DNA from: a virus
IMG/VR virus record: IMGVR_UViG_3300025913_000092
Span: 1-28,442 of that record
Strand: one strand, 5' to 3'
DNA: 28,442 nucleotides
Shown here: in pieces, positions 20,501-27,692 of the stretch
Position numbering within the stretch: position 1 is the first letter of the stretch
Layout: the number at the start of each line of letters is the position of its first letter
Notes under the pieces: generated by a model
Database searches by the model: none
What the model was told of the DNA's origin: nothing
The model's input: the letters and a program-made list of their open reading frames with translations, nothing else
Made by a program: the position numbers and the translations under genes

Positions 20501-22550
20501 TCATAAGCTCCGTCAGGACGGGGAGCAGCAGGTTGCCTACCACAACCTCGGCGTTCTTGAATGCCGCGCTCAGCTTCTCCTGGTTCCCCTTGAAGGTGTC
20601 GCTCGCCGCCGCCGCACCCTTGGCCGCCGAGCCCTGGGCATCCACGCTCTTGGTGTACTTGTCGAGCCCCGCCTGGCCACCCTCGATGACAGCCTGCATC
20701 TCCTTGGCGTTCTTGCCGAACAAGTCCGTCAGGATGGCCGAACGGCTGGAAGCACTACCGTTCTCATCAAGGCGCATGTTGTAGCCCTTGATGACCTTGT
20801 CCACCGCACCAGCGCTCTTGCCGAACGTATCCGTCAGGATGGTGTGATACTGGGTAGCGCTCGAAGCCCCTTCCAGCTGCTTAGTCAGCGCATCAAACTT
20901 CGGAACGGCATCCGCCGCCGAACCGCCGAAGATGCCCACCGCAACGGAGGACTTGTATTGAGCCTGCGCAGCGGCGGTACTCGCCCCCGCCGTGCCGTCA
21001 ATGTAGCCCTTGAGCTGCTGAAGCGCGGGGCCTACCCCGATGAACTGGCCTTGAGCGTTCTTGAACGACAGACCAGCGCCCTCAATCGCCGCCTGCGCCT
21101 TGCTGGTCGGCTCGACGAGGGACTGGAGATCGGAACCGATCGACATGATCGCCTTGCGACCACTACCGACCTTGTCTGTCAGGTCGAGGAACAGGCCGCC
21201 CATCTGCTGCACCGTAACGCCAGACCCCTGCAATGCGACACCGAGACGCATGATCGTGGATTGCAGCTGATCCAGGCCTACGCCGGACTTGTTCGACGCG
21301 TTGTAGAGCACGTCAGCAGCGCCAGCCGCGTCCTGCGTGTTCAGGTGGAAGATCTTCATGGTGTTGGCAAGGTCTTTGGTGGTCGAGTCCAAGTTGTTGC
21401 CGGACGCCTCCGCCAGGTCGGTCGCAGCGGACATGAACTGCATCGCGTCCTTGGTGCTCAGGGCATGCCCTGCCACCTCGGCCAGCTGACCTGACACCGG
21501 CCCGTACGCGGCCATCATCTGCTGAGCAGAGAACTCAACCTGCCCGGCCGTGGCCAAGAACGCCGTACCGATGCTAGATGCGGCCTTAGACGAGATGTCC
21601 GCAGTGTTCTGCATCTGCTGCTGACTCTTCTGGAAAGCCTCGGCAGCAGGGGCGGTGATAGCGACGATACCGACCAGGGCGGCCCCAGCCGCCGCCAGAC
21701 CCATCGCCAGCGGACCGGCTGCGGTGGAACCCGAGAGCATCCCCTGAGCCATGCCCGAGAGGCTGCCAACGGTGTTCTTCGCGGCGCCGTCCACATTCTT
21801 GACGGAACCCGCTGCCTTTTCCGCAGCATCGCCAGCGGTCTTCGTAGAGGCCCCGGCCTTCTCCTGCGCGCCCCCGAAACCCAGCACCGACGCCGCAGCG
21901 TTGGCCATGGTCCCCATCAGGCCCTTGGCCTTGGTGTCGGCCGCCTCGGTAGCCGTGGCGTCCTTCGCCGCCGATACGGCGGTCTTCTCGTGGGCGGTGC
22001 CCATGCCTCCGACAGCGGCGGCGGCGTTGGCCGCGTCCGCCGCAACGGTCTTAGCGGAGCTGCTGACCTTGCCCTCTGCCGTCGCGGCCGAGGTGGCAGC
22101 CGTGGCGGTCTTGGTGTGGGCAGACTCGACAGTCCCCAGCGCCCCGGCAAGGTTCGCGGAGTCGGTAGCGAGGGCCCCGGAACTCTTGGCCGCAGAGTCG
22201 AGACTTGCGGCGTTCCTAGTGGCCGAAGTCGAGGCCTTGTCGTGCGCGCCCGCAACAGCGGTCTGAGCGTTCGCCAGGTTCGCCGAGCTTGAAGTGAGCG
22301 CCTGAGACTTCTGCGCGTCACCCTCAAGCGCCGTAGCGTGCTTCTGGGCTGCCACCGAGGAGTTGTTGAAGGACACCGCCGACTTGTCCATCTCGGCGCG
22401 CTGAGCCTGCAAAGCGGCGGTGGTTTCAGCCGCCGCCGCCTTGATCTTCGCTTCCATCTCGACAGCCTGAGCGCTGATCTGTTTGAAGGCAGCGGAGACG
22501 CCGGAGTCAAGGGCCTTGATCGTCAGAAGTAGCGCGACGTCGTCAGCCAT
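17559..22550 (-). CDS. Tape measure protein with NlpC/P60 peptidase and lytic transglycosylase domains
   Basis: A 1663-residue protein that sets tail length. Residues 1-270 are Ala/Ser/Lys-rich and likely coiled-coil. A hydrophobic segment (about 278-305) leads to the TP901-type phage tape measure core (about 305-560; TADISSKAASSIGTAFLATA, AATDLAEASGNNLDSTTKDL). A second hydrophobic segment (about 703-728) is followed by five 7-residue repeats (732-766) and 26 successive 11-residue repeats, most opening with WNA or WNT (774-1059). Towards the C-terminus lies an NlpC/P60-type peptidase with Cys1365 (NNDCSG) and His1421 (GHVGFYV). A lytic transglycosylase-like domain has Glu1501 in IIMRESGGNPNA and GLMQTIMTTF. 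The protein ends in a His-rich tail (HITNHHHHWNFDG). The two enzymes would open peptidoglycan as DNA enters the host. Confidence 0.95.
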   Translation of the reverse strand: MADDVALLLTIKALDSGVSAAFKQISAQAVEMEAKIKAAAAETTAALQAQRAEMDKSAVSFNNSSVAAQKHATALEGDAQKSQALTSSSANLANAQTAVAGAHDKASTSATRNAASLDSAAKSSGALATDSANLAGALGTVESAHTKTATAATSAATAEGKVSSSAKTVAADAANAAAAVGGMGTAHEKTAVSAAKDATATEAADTKAKGLMGTMANAAASVLGFGGAQEKAGASTKTAGDAAEKAAGSVKNVDGAAKNTVGSLSGMAQGMLSGSTAAGPLAMGLAAAGAALVGIVAITAPAAEAFQKSQQQMQNTADISSKAASSIGTAFLATAGQVEFSAQQMMAAYGPVSGQLAEVAGHALSTKDAMQFMSAATDLAEASGNNLDSTTKDLANTMKIFHLNTQDAAGAADVLYNASNKSGVGLDQLQSTIMRLGVALQGSGVTVQQMGGLFLDLTDKVGSGRKAIMSIGSDLQSLVEPTSKAQAAIEGAGLSFKNAQGQFIGVGPALQQLKGYIDGTAGASTAAAQAQYKSSVAVGIFGGSAADAVPKFDALTKQLEGASSATQYHTILTDTFGKSAGAVDKVIKGYNMRLDENGSASSRSAILTDLFGKNAKEMQAVIEGGQAGLDKYTKSVDAQGSAAKGAAAASDTFKGNQEKLSAAFKNAEVVVGNLLLPVLTELMKLLVEILGPLVGFTAAHEHLISTIIKVASVMVALGTVIGGVILFHQQLGHAAENVGHAFENVGHAIENVVHAFENVGHAFGNVFNALSHAWDAIPATWNAAWTNIGNALKQIWSGLKVAADVIFSGMSTAIMATWNALRSAATTVWNAISATITNVWNTIQSVTVAVWNAIFSFFGTNWGQVKALATTVFGEIQTVITTVWNALLTASNATWNAIMATISGVWNTLLVIATSTWNAISTTIQTIWNALQVAASAIWNAISQTIQGVWNTLLAVGTAIWNTISTVIQTIWNALLNAAKLIFTTMQNTIQGIWNNIQAAATTMWNAISNTVSGIWNTLKATAQIVFTGIQNVIQGVWDNIHSAAITMWNAIVSGISSAWNAVKKVVADPINVVINVVNAFTGGAAKVLDIVGVHALDGAHIPNVSFASGGVLPGYGPGVDSVHAYLSPGEGILTPQATRGIGGKAAIDAINASFARGGVVESIPHFDAGGIVSGGVSSGVFHGAWKDSVNGITYQDTNPSGGHFVDAATLTSYVNGSASPVSGPSGASQIGGAVATAAGAVAGAAKTVAGIPGLVVSALAGLGKVFIQGALIAAASVALAPLKAAVGALPDSPLAAAAGKGAANMAVNGIFSFISQKDQELGVAPVASGNGVTGSVSVAQEAAALAYAISHFSGLPYTWGNNDCSGIVQKSYAAQGVSLPRVSSAQWGASVAVSESTAVPGDLAFYNPGTSGAPAGLPGHVGFYVSPGKIFDAYNTSRPIGYDPLSLPGNTFMGIRRPGGVAGAGTAPGGNVATWIAAAEAAEGWPSSWSSAINTIIMRESGGNPNAINLTDSNAKAGDPSRGLMQTIMTTFMAYRDPKLSSNIYDPVANIVAAVRYILARYGSVAAVASRPGGYAVGAWDTGYQAHMAEIHPREMIIPAGPASAIRSGGFGGHTHITNHHHHWNFDGCTIMDDRSMRSFVDKIDKYFVQKHLGSAGVNMRS
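19374..20231 (-). repeat. 26 consecutive 11-residue (33-bp) repeats in the tape measure gene
   Basis: From residue 774 to 1059 the protein divides without gaps into 26 units of 11 residues. Most open with Trp-Asn-Ala/Thr-Ile/Leu, for example WNAISTTIQTI and WNALQVAASAI; position 1 is Trp in 23 units and Phe in three. At DNA level the antisense core GCATTCCA/GTATTCCA recurs every 33 bases. An 11-residue period fits a slightly right-handed coiled coil, which suits a rod lying in the tail tube. Confidence 0.9.
20253..20357 (-). repeat. Five 21-bp tandem repeats in the tape measure gene
   Basis: Residues 732-766 read as GHAAENV, GHAFENV, GHAIENV, VHAFENV, GHAFGNV. The DNA units are nearly identical to each other, unlike the older 33-bp repeats that follow, so this heptad block expanded more recently. 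It lies directly between a hydrophobic segment and the 11-residue repeats. Confidence 0.85.
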
Positions 22551-22857
22551 TCATCCCCTCTCGTCGCTCCGCTGCCGCAGCGCTCATCATCTCGAAAGCT
22601 CTCTCTGTGTCGGCGTCTCGGCTGGGATCGGATCCACCACCGTCTTGCTCCGCCGCGAGCTTGCCTTCGAGAGTCATGATCTCCAGATAGTCACGGATCT
22701 TCGCCTGGGGCCAGAGATGCAGCTCCTCTAGACGAATACCGAACCTGGTCCAAAACGCCTCACGAAGCCGAAACTCCGTCACTATCGGGGGATGCTTCTC
22801 CGGATCCCCCGTCCGCTTCACCGCCATCAGCAGCTGCTCCGGGAAAGTCGGCCTCAC
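22543..22857 (-). CDS. Tail assembly chaperone, second reading frame
   Basis: This frame overlaps the end of the first chaperone by 98 bases and the start of the tape measure gene by 8 bases. It is the place of the 'T' part of the G/GT chaperone pair in lambda-like siphoviruses. The visible product contains REAFWTRFGIRLEELHLWPQ and YLEIMTLEGKLAAEQ, a Trp-rich helical pattern typical of actinophage T-frames. A GTG at 22857 could serve as its own start, but a frameshift product fused to the upstream protein is the usual arrangement. The shift needed is +1 (or -2), not -1. Candidate slip points in the overlap are the TCC-CCC-GAT stretch and the G5 run in GAC-GGG-GGA. Confidence 0.7.
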   Translation of the reverse strand: MRPTFPEQLLMAVKRTGDPEKHPPIVTEFRLREAFWTRFGIRLEELHLWPQAKIRDYLEIMTLEGKLAAEQDGGGSDPSRDADTERAFEMMSAAAAERREGMNG

Positions 22858-23212
22858 GGTCCGGAACGGCCTTGATGTGCGAGACGAACAGTTCGAGGAT
22901 CTTCCGGGGAAGACGACCCATGGACTGCCGCTTCTCCTTGATGTTGCCGCACGGTAGCGGCTTGTCGTTGGCGTCGGTGAGGTTCCACGCGATGAGAGAC
23001 TGAGCGCCCATCTCGATCAGGTACGCGCCCTGATCGAAGTTGCCCTCGGCCTTCACCTCGGCGGTAGCCGGATCCAGCACGGCGCGCATACTCACCAATG
23101 CGCGCTGCGCCGCCAGCTCCGAGTCAGAGTCGAGGTAGACCTTCAGCTCAGCCCAGTAGCCGTTGCCGAGATCTACCTTCGCGACCTCTTCATACTCGCT
23201 CAGAAAGCCCAT
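22760..23212 (-). CDS. Tail assembly chaperone, first reading frame
   Basis: A 150-residue protein between the tail tube and tape measure genes. It starts MGFLSEYEEVAKVDLGNGYW, has a strand LKVYLD and a helical middle (ELAAQRALVSMRAVLD), then LIAWNLTDANDKPLPCG, a block common to actinophage chaperone G proteins. IKEKRQSMGRLPRKILELFV follows, and the C-terminus is an acidic Gly/Ala/Ser tail. These proteins bind the tape measure protein while tail tube subunits polymerise around it and are absent from the virion. The ATG has a GAAAGGAA ribosome binding site. The last 98 bases overlap the second frame. Confidence 0.8.
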   Translation of the reverse strand: MGFLSEYEEVAKVDLGNGYWAELKVYLDSDSELAAQRALVSMRAVLDPATAEVKAEGNFDQGAYLIEMGAQSLIAWNLTDANDKPLPCGNIKEKRQSMGRLPRKILELFVSHIKAVPDREADFPGAAADGGEADGGSGEASPDSDGVSAS

Positions 23213-23244
23213 GGGGCTGCGTTCCTTTCAGGGGGAAGGGTTGG

Positions 23245-24495
23245 TTAGTACGGAAGGTAGGTTGCGTTCACCATCGTTGCCGAGATGGTCTTGGCGGTCA
23301 CCGGGTCGAACCCCATGTTGAAGTTCAACGTGGTCGTGACGATGTCCTTCATGGTGATCGTGTCGCTCAGCGTGTTGATGCGGACGTACGGCATGTTGAA
23401 CGTGATCGTCCCGCCGTTCGACGGGTGAACGAACGTCAGCACCATCGCGCCAAGCGAGGTGTTGTTCTTCATGAGGTTGAAGTAACCCCAGTCCGCGTCG
23501 TTCAGGTTGTGGAACACCACGTCTGCCTTGCCGCCGACCGTCAGGGCAAGCGGAGTGAGGAACTGGAGTTCGTGGCTGCCGTTGAGGGTGTAGGTGTCCT
23601 TCAGGCCGTTGTCGATGGTCAGATCGACACTGATCGCTTGCGCCACCAGCTGGCTGTTCAGGGTCAGAGAACCCTCGGCGAACACATACGGGAACTCCTG
23701 CACGTACGAGGTAGCCGTGGGCGGGTCGAGGACGGTCGCCGTCTTGGCCATCATGTCAACCGTCTGGGAGACCTCGGAGTTCGTGGCCTGCACAGAAAGG
23801 CTGTACTTGTTCACCTTGGCACCGGCGAACTGGATCGACTGCGTACCGCCGATGTTCTTCTCGACCGTCAGCGACGGGATGTTGTCCGACTGCACGATGG
23901 TGTGGGTGAACGGAGCCACCACCGTAGCCGCAGCCGCGCCGGTCAGGTGCGTGAAGTTGAACGGAGCGTCCACGGTGACCACGGAGCCGACCAGGTTCGA
24001 GACCTTCCGGACCTCGGACGTGGTCGCGGGCGGACCCGCGCCGTTGACGTCCACCTGGCAGATCTGGCCGATCGCCCAGCCGGTGGGGCTCGTCACGGTG
24101 AAGTTGCTGTCACCCGCGTTGATCGCACCCACCGTCGTGGTCGAGTGCGTAGGGGTTGAACCCGTGACACCAGCGCCACCGCCGGAAGCGGTCGGGCCAG
24201 AGCCGGTAGCCCCGCCGTCGCCGCCGATAGCCGCCGGGATCAGAAGCCCCGCCTGGGTCGGGAACAGAGGGCCATCGATGGAACCGGCGCTCTTACGCTG
24301 CCCCTGCAACGCGTAGATCTGGGCGTCTCGAACGCCCTGCATGATCGAGGGCCAGAACAGCCCCGGGTCGAGTTCCAGTTTGTTGCCCGTCATGGGCAGG
24401 AACGTGGTTGCCGCCACAGGAGTACCGAAGACGGTCTCCTTGGCGAGGCCTGTCGCCGACTTGACGCCGAATCGAGCTTGAACGGCTGTGGTCAC
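23245..24495 (-). CDS. Major tail tube protein (416 aa)
   Basis: The start is a GTG at 24495 with a GGAGG ribosome binding site. The N-terminus (GVKSATGLAKETVFGTPVAA, then FLPMTGNKLELDPGLFWPSI) is typical of phage tail tube proteins. A Gly/Thr/Ser-rich stretch at about 90-115 probably marks a surface loop or the border of an inserted domain. The following GDSNFTVTSPTGWAIGQICQ and EVRKVSNLVGSVVTVD form a small beta domain that may decorate the tail surface. The second half returns to tube-like strands (IPSLTVEKNIGGTQSIQF, VSQTVDMMAKTATV). It lies directly before the chaperone genes, as expected for the tail tube gene. Confidence 0.8.
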   Translation of the reverse strand: MTTAVQARFGVKSATGLAKETVFGTPVAATTFLPMTGNKLELDPGLFWPSIMQGVRDAQIYALQGQRKSAGSIDGPLFPTQAGLLIPAAIGGDGGATGSGPTASGGGAGVTGSTPTHSTTTVGAINAGDSNFTVTSPTGWAIGQICQVDVNGAGPPATTSEVRKVSNLVGSVVTVDAPFNFTHLTGAAAATVVAPFTHTIVQSDNIPSLTVEKNIGGTQSIQFAGAKVNKYSLSVQATNSEVSQTVDMMAKTATVLDPPTATSYVQEFPYVFAEGSLTLNSQLVAQAISVDLTIDNGLKDTYTLNGSHELQFLTPLALTVGGKADVVFHNLNDADWGYFNLMKNNTSLGAMVLTFVHPSNGGTITFNMPYVRINTLSDTITMKDIVTTTLNFNMGFDPVTAKTISATMVNATYLPY

Positions 24496-24525
24496 TAACC
24501 TCCGAGGGGGGCTTGCACGTGCGTC

Positions 24526-24729
24526 CTACTCGACGCTTTTGTCTTCTTTCAGCTTACTATCTGCCTTGTCCTTCGGCGATGCCTTCGGGACTACTTCCGT
24601 GAAGTCCCCGCGCTTCAGCAGGGTTTCCGCCACCGAATCGAGGTAGACCTTCTCTTCGTCCACCTTCACCAGGCCTACGTCCTGGAAGAACGTGTCCTGC
24701 TGGCCGTTGAACTTCAGTCGTTTCGTCAT
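24526..24729 (-). CDS. Small hypothetical protein before the tail tube gene (67 aa)
   Basis: The ATG overlaps the TGA of the upstream gene (ATGA). The product starts with a short strand-rich part (KRLKFNGQQDTFFQDVGLVK) with a likely second strand VYLDSVAETLLKRG, and ends in a Lys/Asp/Ser-rich tail (KDKADSKLKEDKS) that is probably disordered. It resembles small proteins of unknown function found before the tail tube gene in many actinophages. A structural minor role is possible. Confidence 0.65.
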   Translation of the reverse strand: MTKRLKFNGQQDTFFQDVGLVKVDEEKVYLDSVAETLLKRGDFTEVVPKASPKDKADSKLKEDKSVE

Positions 24730-25199
24730 AGCGAAAACGCCTTTCTGAGTGCTTCCAAGTAGCTGGCTATCAGCTCAGTCCTGGTGTTTTCCAGGGCCCT
24801 TTGTGGGAAGTTATTCGGCTTCGTTCCCGGATGGTGAACCACCGCCGCAAAGAACTCGGTACCGCTCTTATCATGCCAGTGCAAAGCTTGCGCCGCAACG
24901 GGCTCGATGATGTGCGGAGCGGTACCGTGAACCACATACGGCGCATAGGGAACGTTCGAATGGAACTGGAGTTCCACAAAGAGCGGGTCGGTCTGGCGCT
25001 GATAGCGCAGAGAATCCCGCAACCGACCAGTGCTAACGGGGGCTTCACGCCGCAGCTCGTCAGCGACCAGCGGCCCGGCGATGTCCGCCCACGCCACGGT
25101 TGCGGCCTTCCAGTACAACGGACTGCCCTCGAACCGCGTGATCATCTTCGCCATGCTGTCGCCGAAGAAAGATTCCAGCGAAATCACGCGTGTAGCCAT
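24726..25199 (-). CDS. HK97 gp10-like tail completion protein
   Basis: A 157-residue protein with the usual blocks of the HK97 gp10 family: a helical N-terminus, EAPVSTGRLRDSLRY (the 'P-x-x-T-G-x-L-x-x-S' signature), a strand VELQFHSNVPYAPYVVHGTA, and HHPGTKPNNFPQRALENTR near the C-terminus. Members join the head to the tail or complete the tail end. The ATG overlaps the end of the previous gene by 16 bases. It sits after the tail-terminator-like gene and before the tube gene. Confidence 0.8.
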   Translation of the reverse strand: MATRVISLESFFGDSMAKMITRFEGSPLYWKAATVAWADIAGPLVADELRREAPVSTGRLRDSLRYQRQTDPLFVELQFHSNVPYAPYVVHGTAPHIIEPVAAQALHWHDKSGTEFFAAVVHHPGTKPNNFPQRALENTRTELIASYLEALRKAFSL

Positions 25200-25696
25200 T
25201 CCTCGAACTTGACCGTGATGCGCCCGTCGAACCGGGCAATGTCCGAACCCTCTTCAACGGCCCGGACCGGGGCATAGTCCCACGTCAGGTGTTGGCCGAA
25301 GTTGAGTAGATCACTTGTCCGGCCCGTCTCTGTATCAAGTAGCCCCTCAACCGGCTTCGGGGTCGAGCGCAGCTTCTGCATGACCGCTTCCAGCACAGAC
25401 GGGAACACCGAATCCTGCCCGGCGAAATCGTTGATCGAGGCGAAGCAGGTGATCCATATGTCGAGCTTGTGCGTCACCTTCTTAAACGATGACGGACTCG
25501 GCATGGTCGAGGCATCCTCGTAGCCGGTCGATCCCCATATATAGGCGCGCGGAGTGGTGCGGTAGTCCACAACCGGCGGAGTGACCAGCGCGGTGAGGAC
25601 ATCGCCGCCAGCCCCGGCAGGACCACCCATGGCGACAGGAAGCGGCAGGCCATCCAGCAGGCCCTTAGCGTAGAGCTGAACAGAGTTGATCGACAT
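25184..25696 (-). CDS. Tail terminator-like protein (170 aa)
   Basis: The ATG shares a base with the upstream TAA. The sequence contains RAYIWGSTGYEDASTMP, KKVTHKLDIWITCFAS, SVFPSVLEAVMQKLRS, and late DYAPVRAVEEG and RITVKFEEWLHA. A helix-strand order with a central 'H-x-L-D-I-W' strand and a final strand before the C-terminus matches the fold of tail terminator and minor capsid proteins that cap the tail tube at the head end. The assignment is by pattern and by place between connector and tube genes. Confidence 0.6.
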   Translation of the reverse strand: MSINSVQLYAKGLLDGLPLPVAMGGPAGAGGDVLTALVTPPVVDYRTTPRAYIWGSTGYEDASTMPSPSSFKKVTHKLDIWITCFASINDFAGQDSVFPSVLEAVMQKLRSTPKPVEGLLDTETGRTSDLLNFGQHLTWDYAPVRAVEEGSDIARFDGRITVKFEEWLHA

Positions 25697-25938
25697 TACG
25701 GCCGCCCGTGGTGCTCGGTAGTGCGGGCCGTCGCCGAGATCTTCGCGCGCACCTTCTCGGCCAGATGCTCGGCCTTGTGATGCCGCTTCTCGGCCAAGGC
25801 CCCAACCATCCGCGTCCGTGCCACCTTGGCCAGATCACGAGAGACGTGGGCAGTGCGGAAAGCACGGTGAGACAACCCGGTCGAGTGCCGACCCGTGACC
25901 GTGCCGCCTCGGCGGCCGGAACCCCCGTGCCTGCCCAT
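25696..25938 (-). CDS. Small basic protein in the connector region (80 aa)
   Basis: The ATG at 25938 shares a base with the TGA of the connector gene (TGATG); two in-frame GTG codons just upstream are alternatives. The protein is very rich in Arg, His and Gly (MGRHGGSGRRGGTVTGRH), then helical (RDLAKVARTRMVGALAEKR, HHKAEHLAEKVRAKIS). Such a basic composition suggests contact with DNA or with the acidic surface of the connector. Its slot is that of a head-tail stopper, but its sequence does not let me confirm this. Confidence 0.6.
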   Translation of the reverse strand: MGRHGGSGRRGGTVTGRHSTGLSHRAFRTAHVSRDLAKVARTRMVGALAEKRHHKAEHLAEKVRAKISATARTTEHHGRP

Positions 25939-26900
25939 CACCACACCCGCTTATACGGATGGATGAGGACTTCCGCCTCATTCGCGAGATCGGCGCTGTT
26001 TATGCCCGCAGCACCACCACGGTTCGCGCCGCCGCCGAACGACTGGACCACCGTCGCCGTAGCTCCACGCTGAAGCGCCATCGACGAAGCCATCAGAATC
26101 GCCGCCTGCTGGACCGTGGCGGGCAGTGTGGTAAACAGGTCACCGGCCCTATGCGAGTACGCCAGCGGCGCCGTCAGGTGCAGTGTGCCCGGTCCTGCGA
26201 TCATTCCCGCAGTCGCCGGAGTCACCGAAGCCACCACAGCGGCTTCCTGGATGGCGTCGTCGCCGCTATACAGCGTGCAGAATGCGCCAGCCCCGGTCAG
26301 CTGTGAAACCATGCCGGTGATGTCGTCTACCAGGATGTCCTGTGCACCCGCAGCGACGTTCGCGGTCAGCTGGGTGTGCGGATAGCCGTTCAGGTAGGTA
26401 ATCACCATCTCGGTACCCATGCGCCCACCCGCGTACGACAGATACCCGGGGGCGACGATCACCGCCTGCCCCACCTCGGCCACCGAACCCGGAGACACCG
26501 AACCGTAGATGCTCATCACCGGCTTCTCCGGCGCCATCATGTTCGCCGGGATCACGTTGCCCCCGACCTTGGGGAACTGGGCTGCGAGCCGCATCACACC
26601 CGAGATCACCTCAACGACAGGCGGGCGGGAGAGCAGCAGGCGCGCCGTGCCGTCCCTGCGCAGCTGGCAACGCTCGTCACCGGGGCCGTAGACCGTCTCC
26701 GTGTTGATCGTGGCCCGGAGGGGAAGTTCCAGATACGCGTCGATGGTCGAAGTTGCACGGGCACACAAGTTCAGCGCCTGCACCACCTGCTCGGCACCTG
26801 ACGCGTTCAGACCAGGGATCGTATTCCACGAGACACCAGTGGGAGCGTTGATCAGCATGGCGGGAGTCACGTACGGCGCCCCGCTACTCAGAACCGCCAT
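25938..26900 (-). CDS. Head-tail connector (adaptor)-like protein (320 aa)
   Basis: Starts at an ATG sharing a base with the upstream TAA (GAGGTTAATG). Residues 36-60 (AEQVVQALNLCARATSTIDA, then YLELPLRA) resemble the first helices of gp6/gp15-like adaptor proteins that attach to the portal. The middle is strand-rich (VEVISGVMRLAAQFP, VMSIYGSVSPGS, GTEMVITYLNGYPHTQL). It carries an inserted beta region around DDITGMVSQLTGAGAFCTLY. The end has AAILMASSMALQRGATATVV, as in adaptor C-terminal helices. At 320 residues it is longer than most adaptors, because of the central beta insertion. This is a probable head completion protein. Confidence 0.65.
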   Translation of the reverse strand: MAVLSSGAPYVTPAMLINAPTGVSWNTIPGLNASGAEQVVQALNLCARATSTIDAYLELPLRATINTETVYGPGDERCQLRRDGTARLLLSRPPVVEVISGVMRLAAQFPKVGGNVIPANMMAPEKPVMSIYGSVSPGSVAEVGQAVIVAPGYLSYAGGRMGTEMVITYLNGYPHTQLTANVAAGAQDILVDDITGMVSQLTGAGAFCTLYSGDDAIQEAAVVASVTPATAGMIAGPGTLHLTAPLAYSHRAGDLFTTLPATVQQAAILMASSMALQRGATATVVQSFGGGANRGGAAGINSADLANEAEVLIHPYKRVW

Positions 26901-27079
26901 TAACCTCGCTTACCGGAGTGGCAACGACTGCACACCCACGCGCCACCTACATCGGACCACCGGACATGCTTCGAACAGACCGGCCCGTGGCACTCGGCAC
27001 AGTCGCCGACGATGTCCGGTACAGATCTACGCCGCGCCGAACCACCGCAGCGGACACAAGCCGAGTGTCCACGTCCCAT
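26900..27079 (-). CDS. Small eight-ligand zinc-finger protein (59 aa)
   Basis: An ATG at 27079, four bases after the preceding TAG, opens a 59-codon gene whose TAA shares a base with the connector ATG. Its sequence is dominated by a regular metal-ligand pattern: Cys8, Cys11, Cys27, Cys30, Cys35, His38, Cys50 and Cys53. That gives four paired sites, as in cross-brace fingers that bind two zinc ions (RING, FYVE or LIM style). The intervening residues are basic (GSARRRSVPD, SKHVRW). A tiny two-zinc protein inside a head morphogenesis cluster is unusual. The role is unknown; protein or DNA contact are both possible. Confidence 0.75.
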   Translation of the reverse strand: MGRGHSACVRCGGSARRRSVPDIVGDCAECHGPVCSKHVRWSDVGGAWVCSRCHSGKRG

Positions 27080-27082
27080 CGG

Positions 27083-27385
27083 CTAGCCCGCCTTGCGCTT
27101 GGTACCAGCCACCCGCTCGGCGACCAGCTCGCCCAGCGCCACACCAGCGGCAGCGGTGAGAGCCGCGCCCTTCTCCTGGTCGGCCTGCCGCTGCTCCTCT
27201 TCTTCCTCGGTCAGCGCAGCACCTTCGGGACGGTCGCCCCAGCCGGTGAAGTACTTGCGGATCGTCTCTTCACACGTCGCACACGTCACGGAGAGCCGTT
27301 CGCCCTTCTTCGCAGTGTGCGCCTTACCGCAGCCGCCCACGGCCAGATTCACGGCCGGAACAGACAGGGGAGCGTAAACCGTCAT
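27083..27385 (-). CDS. Small zinc-finger-like protein with charged helix (100 aa)
   Basis: The ATG has a GAGAGG ribosome binding site. Residues 19-38 carry a probable single metal site (Cys19, His23, Cys35, Cys38 in GGCGKAHTAKKG and VTCATCE). A short stretch YFTGWGDRPEG is followed by an acidic helix (ALTEEEEEQRQADQE), an alanine-rich helix and a basic tail (GTKRKAG). This is the second of three consecutive small Cys-containing proteins after the capsid gene. I recognise no family. A scaffold or decoration-related role is only a guess from position. Confidence 0.65.
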   Translation of the reverse strand: MTVYAPLSVPAVNLAVGGCGKAHTAKKGERLSVTCATCEETIRKYFTGWGDRPEGAALTEEEEEQRQADQEKGAALTAAAGVALGELVAERVAGTKRKAG

Positions 27386-27387
27386 GA

Positions 27388-27672
27388 TTACCTCTCAGGG
27401 GGGTAGGTAGTGGTGTCCTCACCGCAGCGGGGACAAGTGTCAGACCATGCATTCCACATGCGCTTACAGGGGGAGCAGAGCTTGCCCTTCTTCGTTCCGA
27501 AAGACAACCGGGCGTTGGTGTTCAGGACACCCGACCGGTTGTTCCAGGACTTGCCGATAGCCGAAGCTTGCGCATCGGTCACTTCGACAGGCTGCCCGGA
27601 CTTACCATCTACCTTAGAGCCATCCTCGAAGCTGAGGCCGTAACAACCTTCGGGCAGATTCACTTTCGGCAT
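27388..27672 (-). CDS. Small zinc-ribbon protein after the capsid gene (94 aa)
   Basis: The ATG follows GAGGAC. The N-terminus MPKVNLPEGCYGLSFEDGSK with DGKSGQPVEVTDAQASAI looks like a small beta domain. Residues 66-83 form a zinc ribbon (CSPC and CPRC, C-x2-C-x10-C-x2-C), followed by a short polar tail. It is the first gene after the major capsid protein. The N-terminal half resembles short proteins encoded next to capsid genes in actinophages, possibly decoration proteins that bind the capsid surface. This is an inference from context. Confidence 0.65.
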   Translation of the reverse strand: MPKVNLPEGCYGLSFEDGSKVDGKSGQPVEVTDAQASAIGKSWNNRSGVLNTNARLSFGTKKGKLCSPCKRMWNAWSDTCPRCGEDTTTYPPER

Positions 27673-27692
27673 TCTTTGTCCTCACTCGGTAA

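Noticed and set aside
19425-21494. Long open frame of 689 codons on the + strand
   Set aside because: It is antisense to the tape measure gene, its low-complexity Arg/Asp/Gly product mirrors the repeats on the other strand, and it has no convincing ribosome binding site or family motif.
22760-22857. Standard -1 slippery heptamer in the tail chaperone overlap
   Set aside because: The reading frame relation requires +1 or -2, so a -1 slip would not reach the second ORF.
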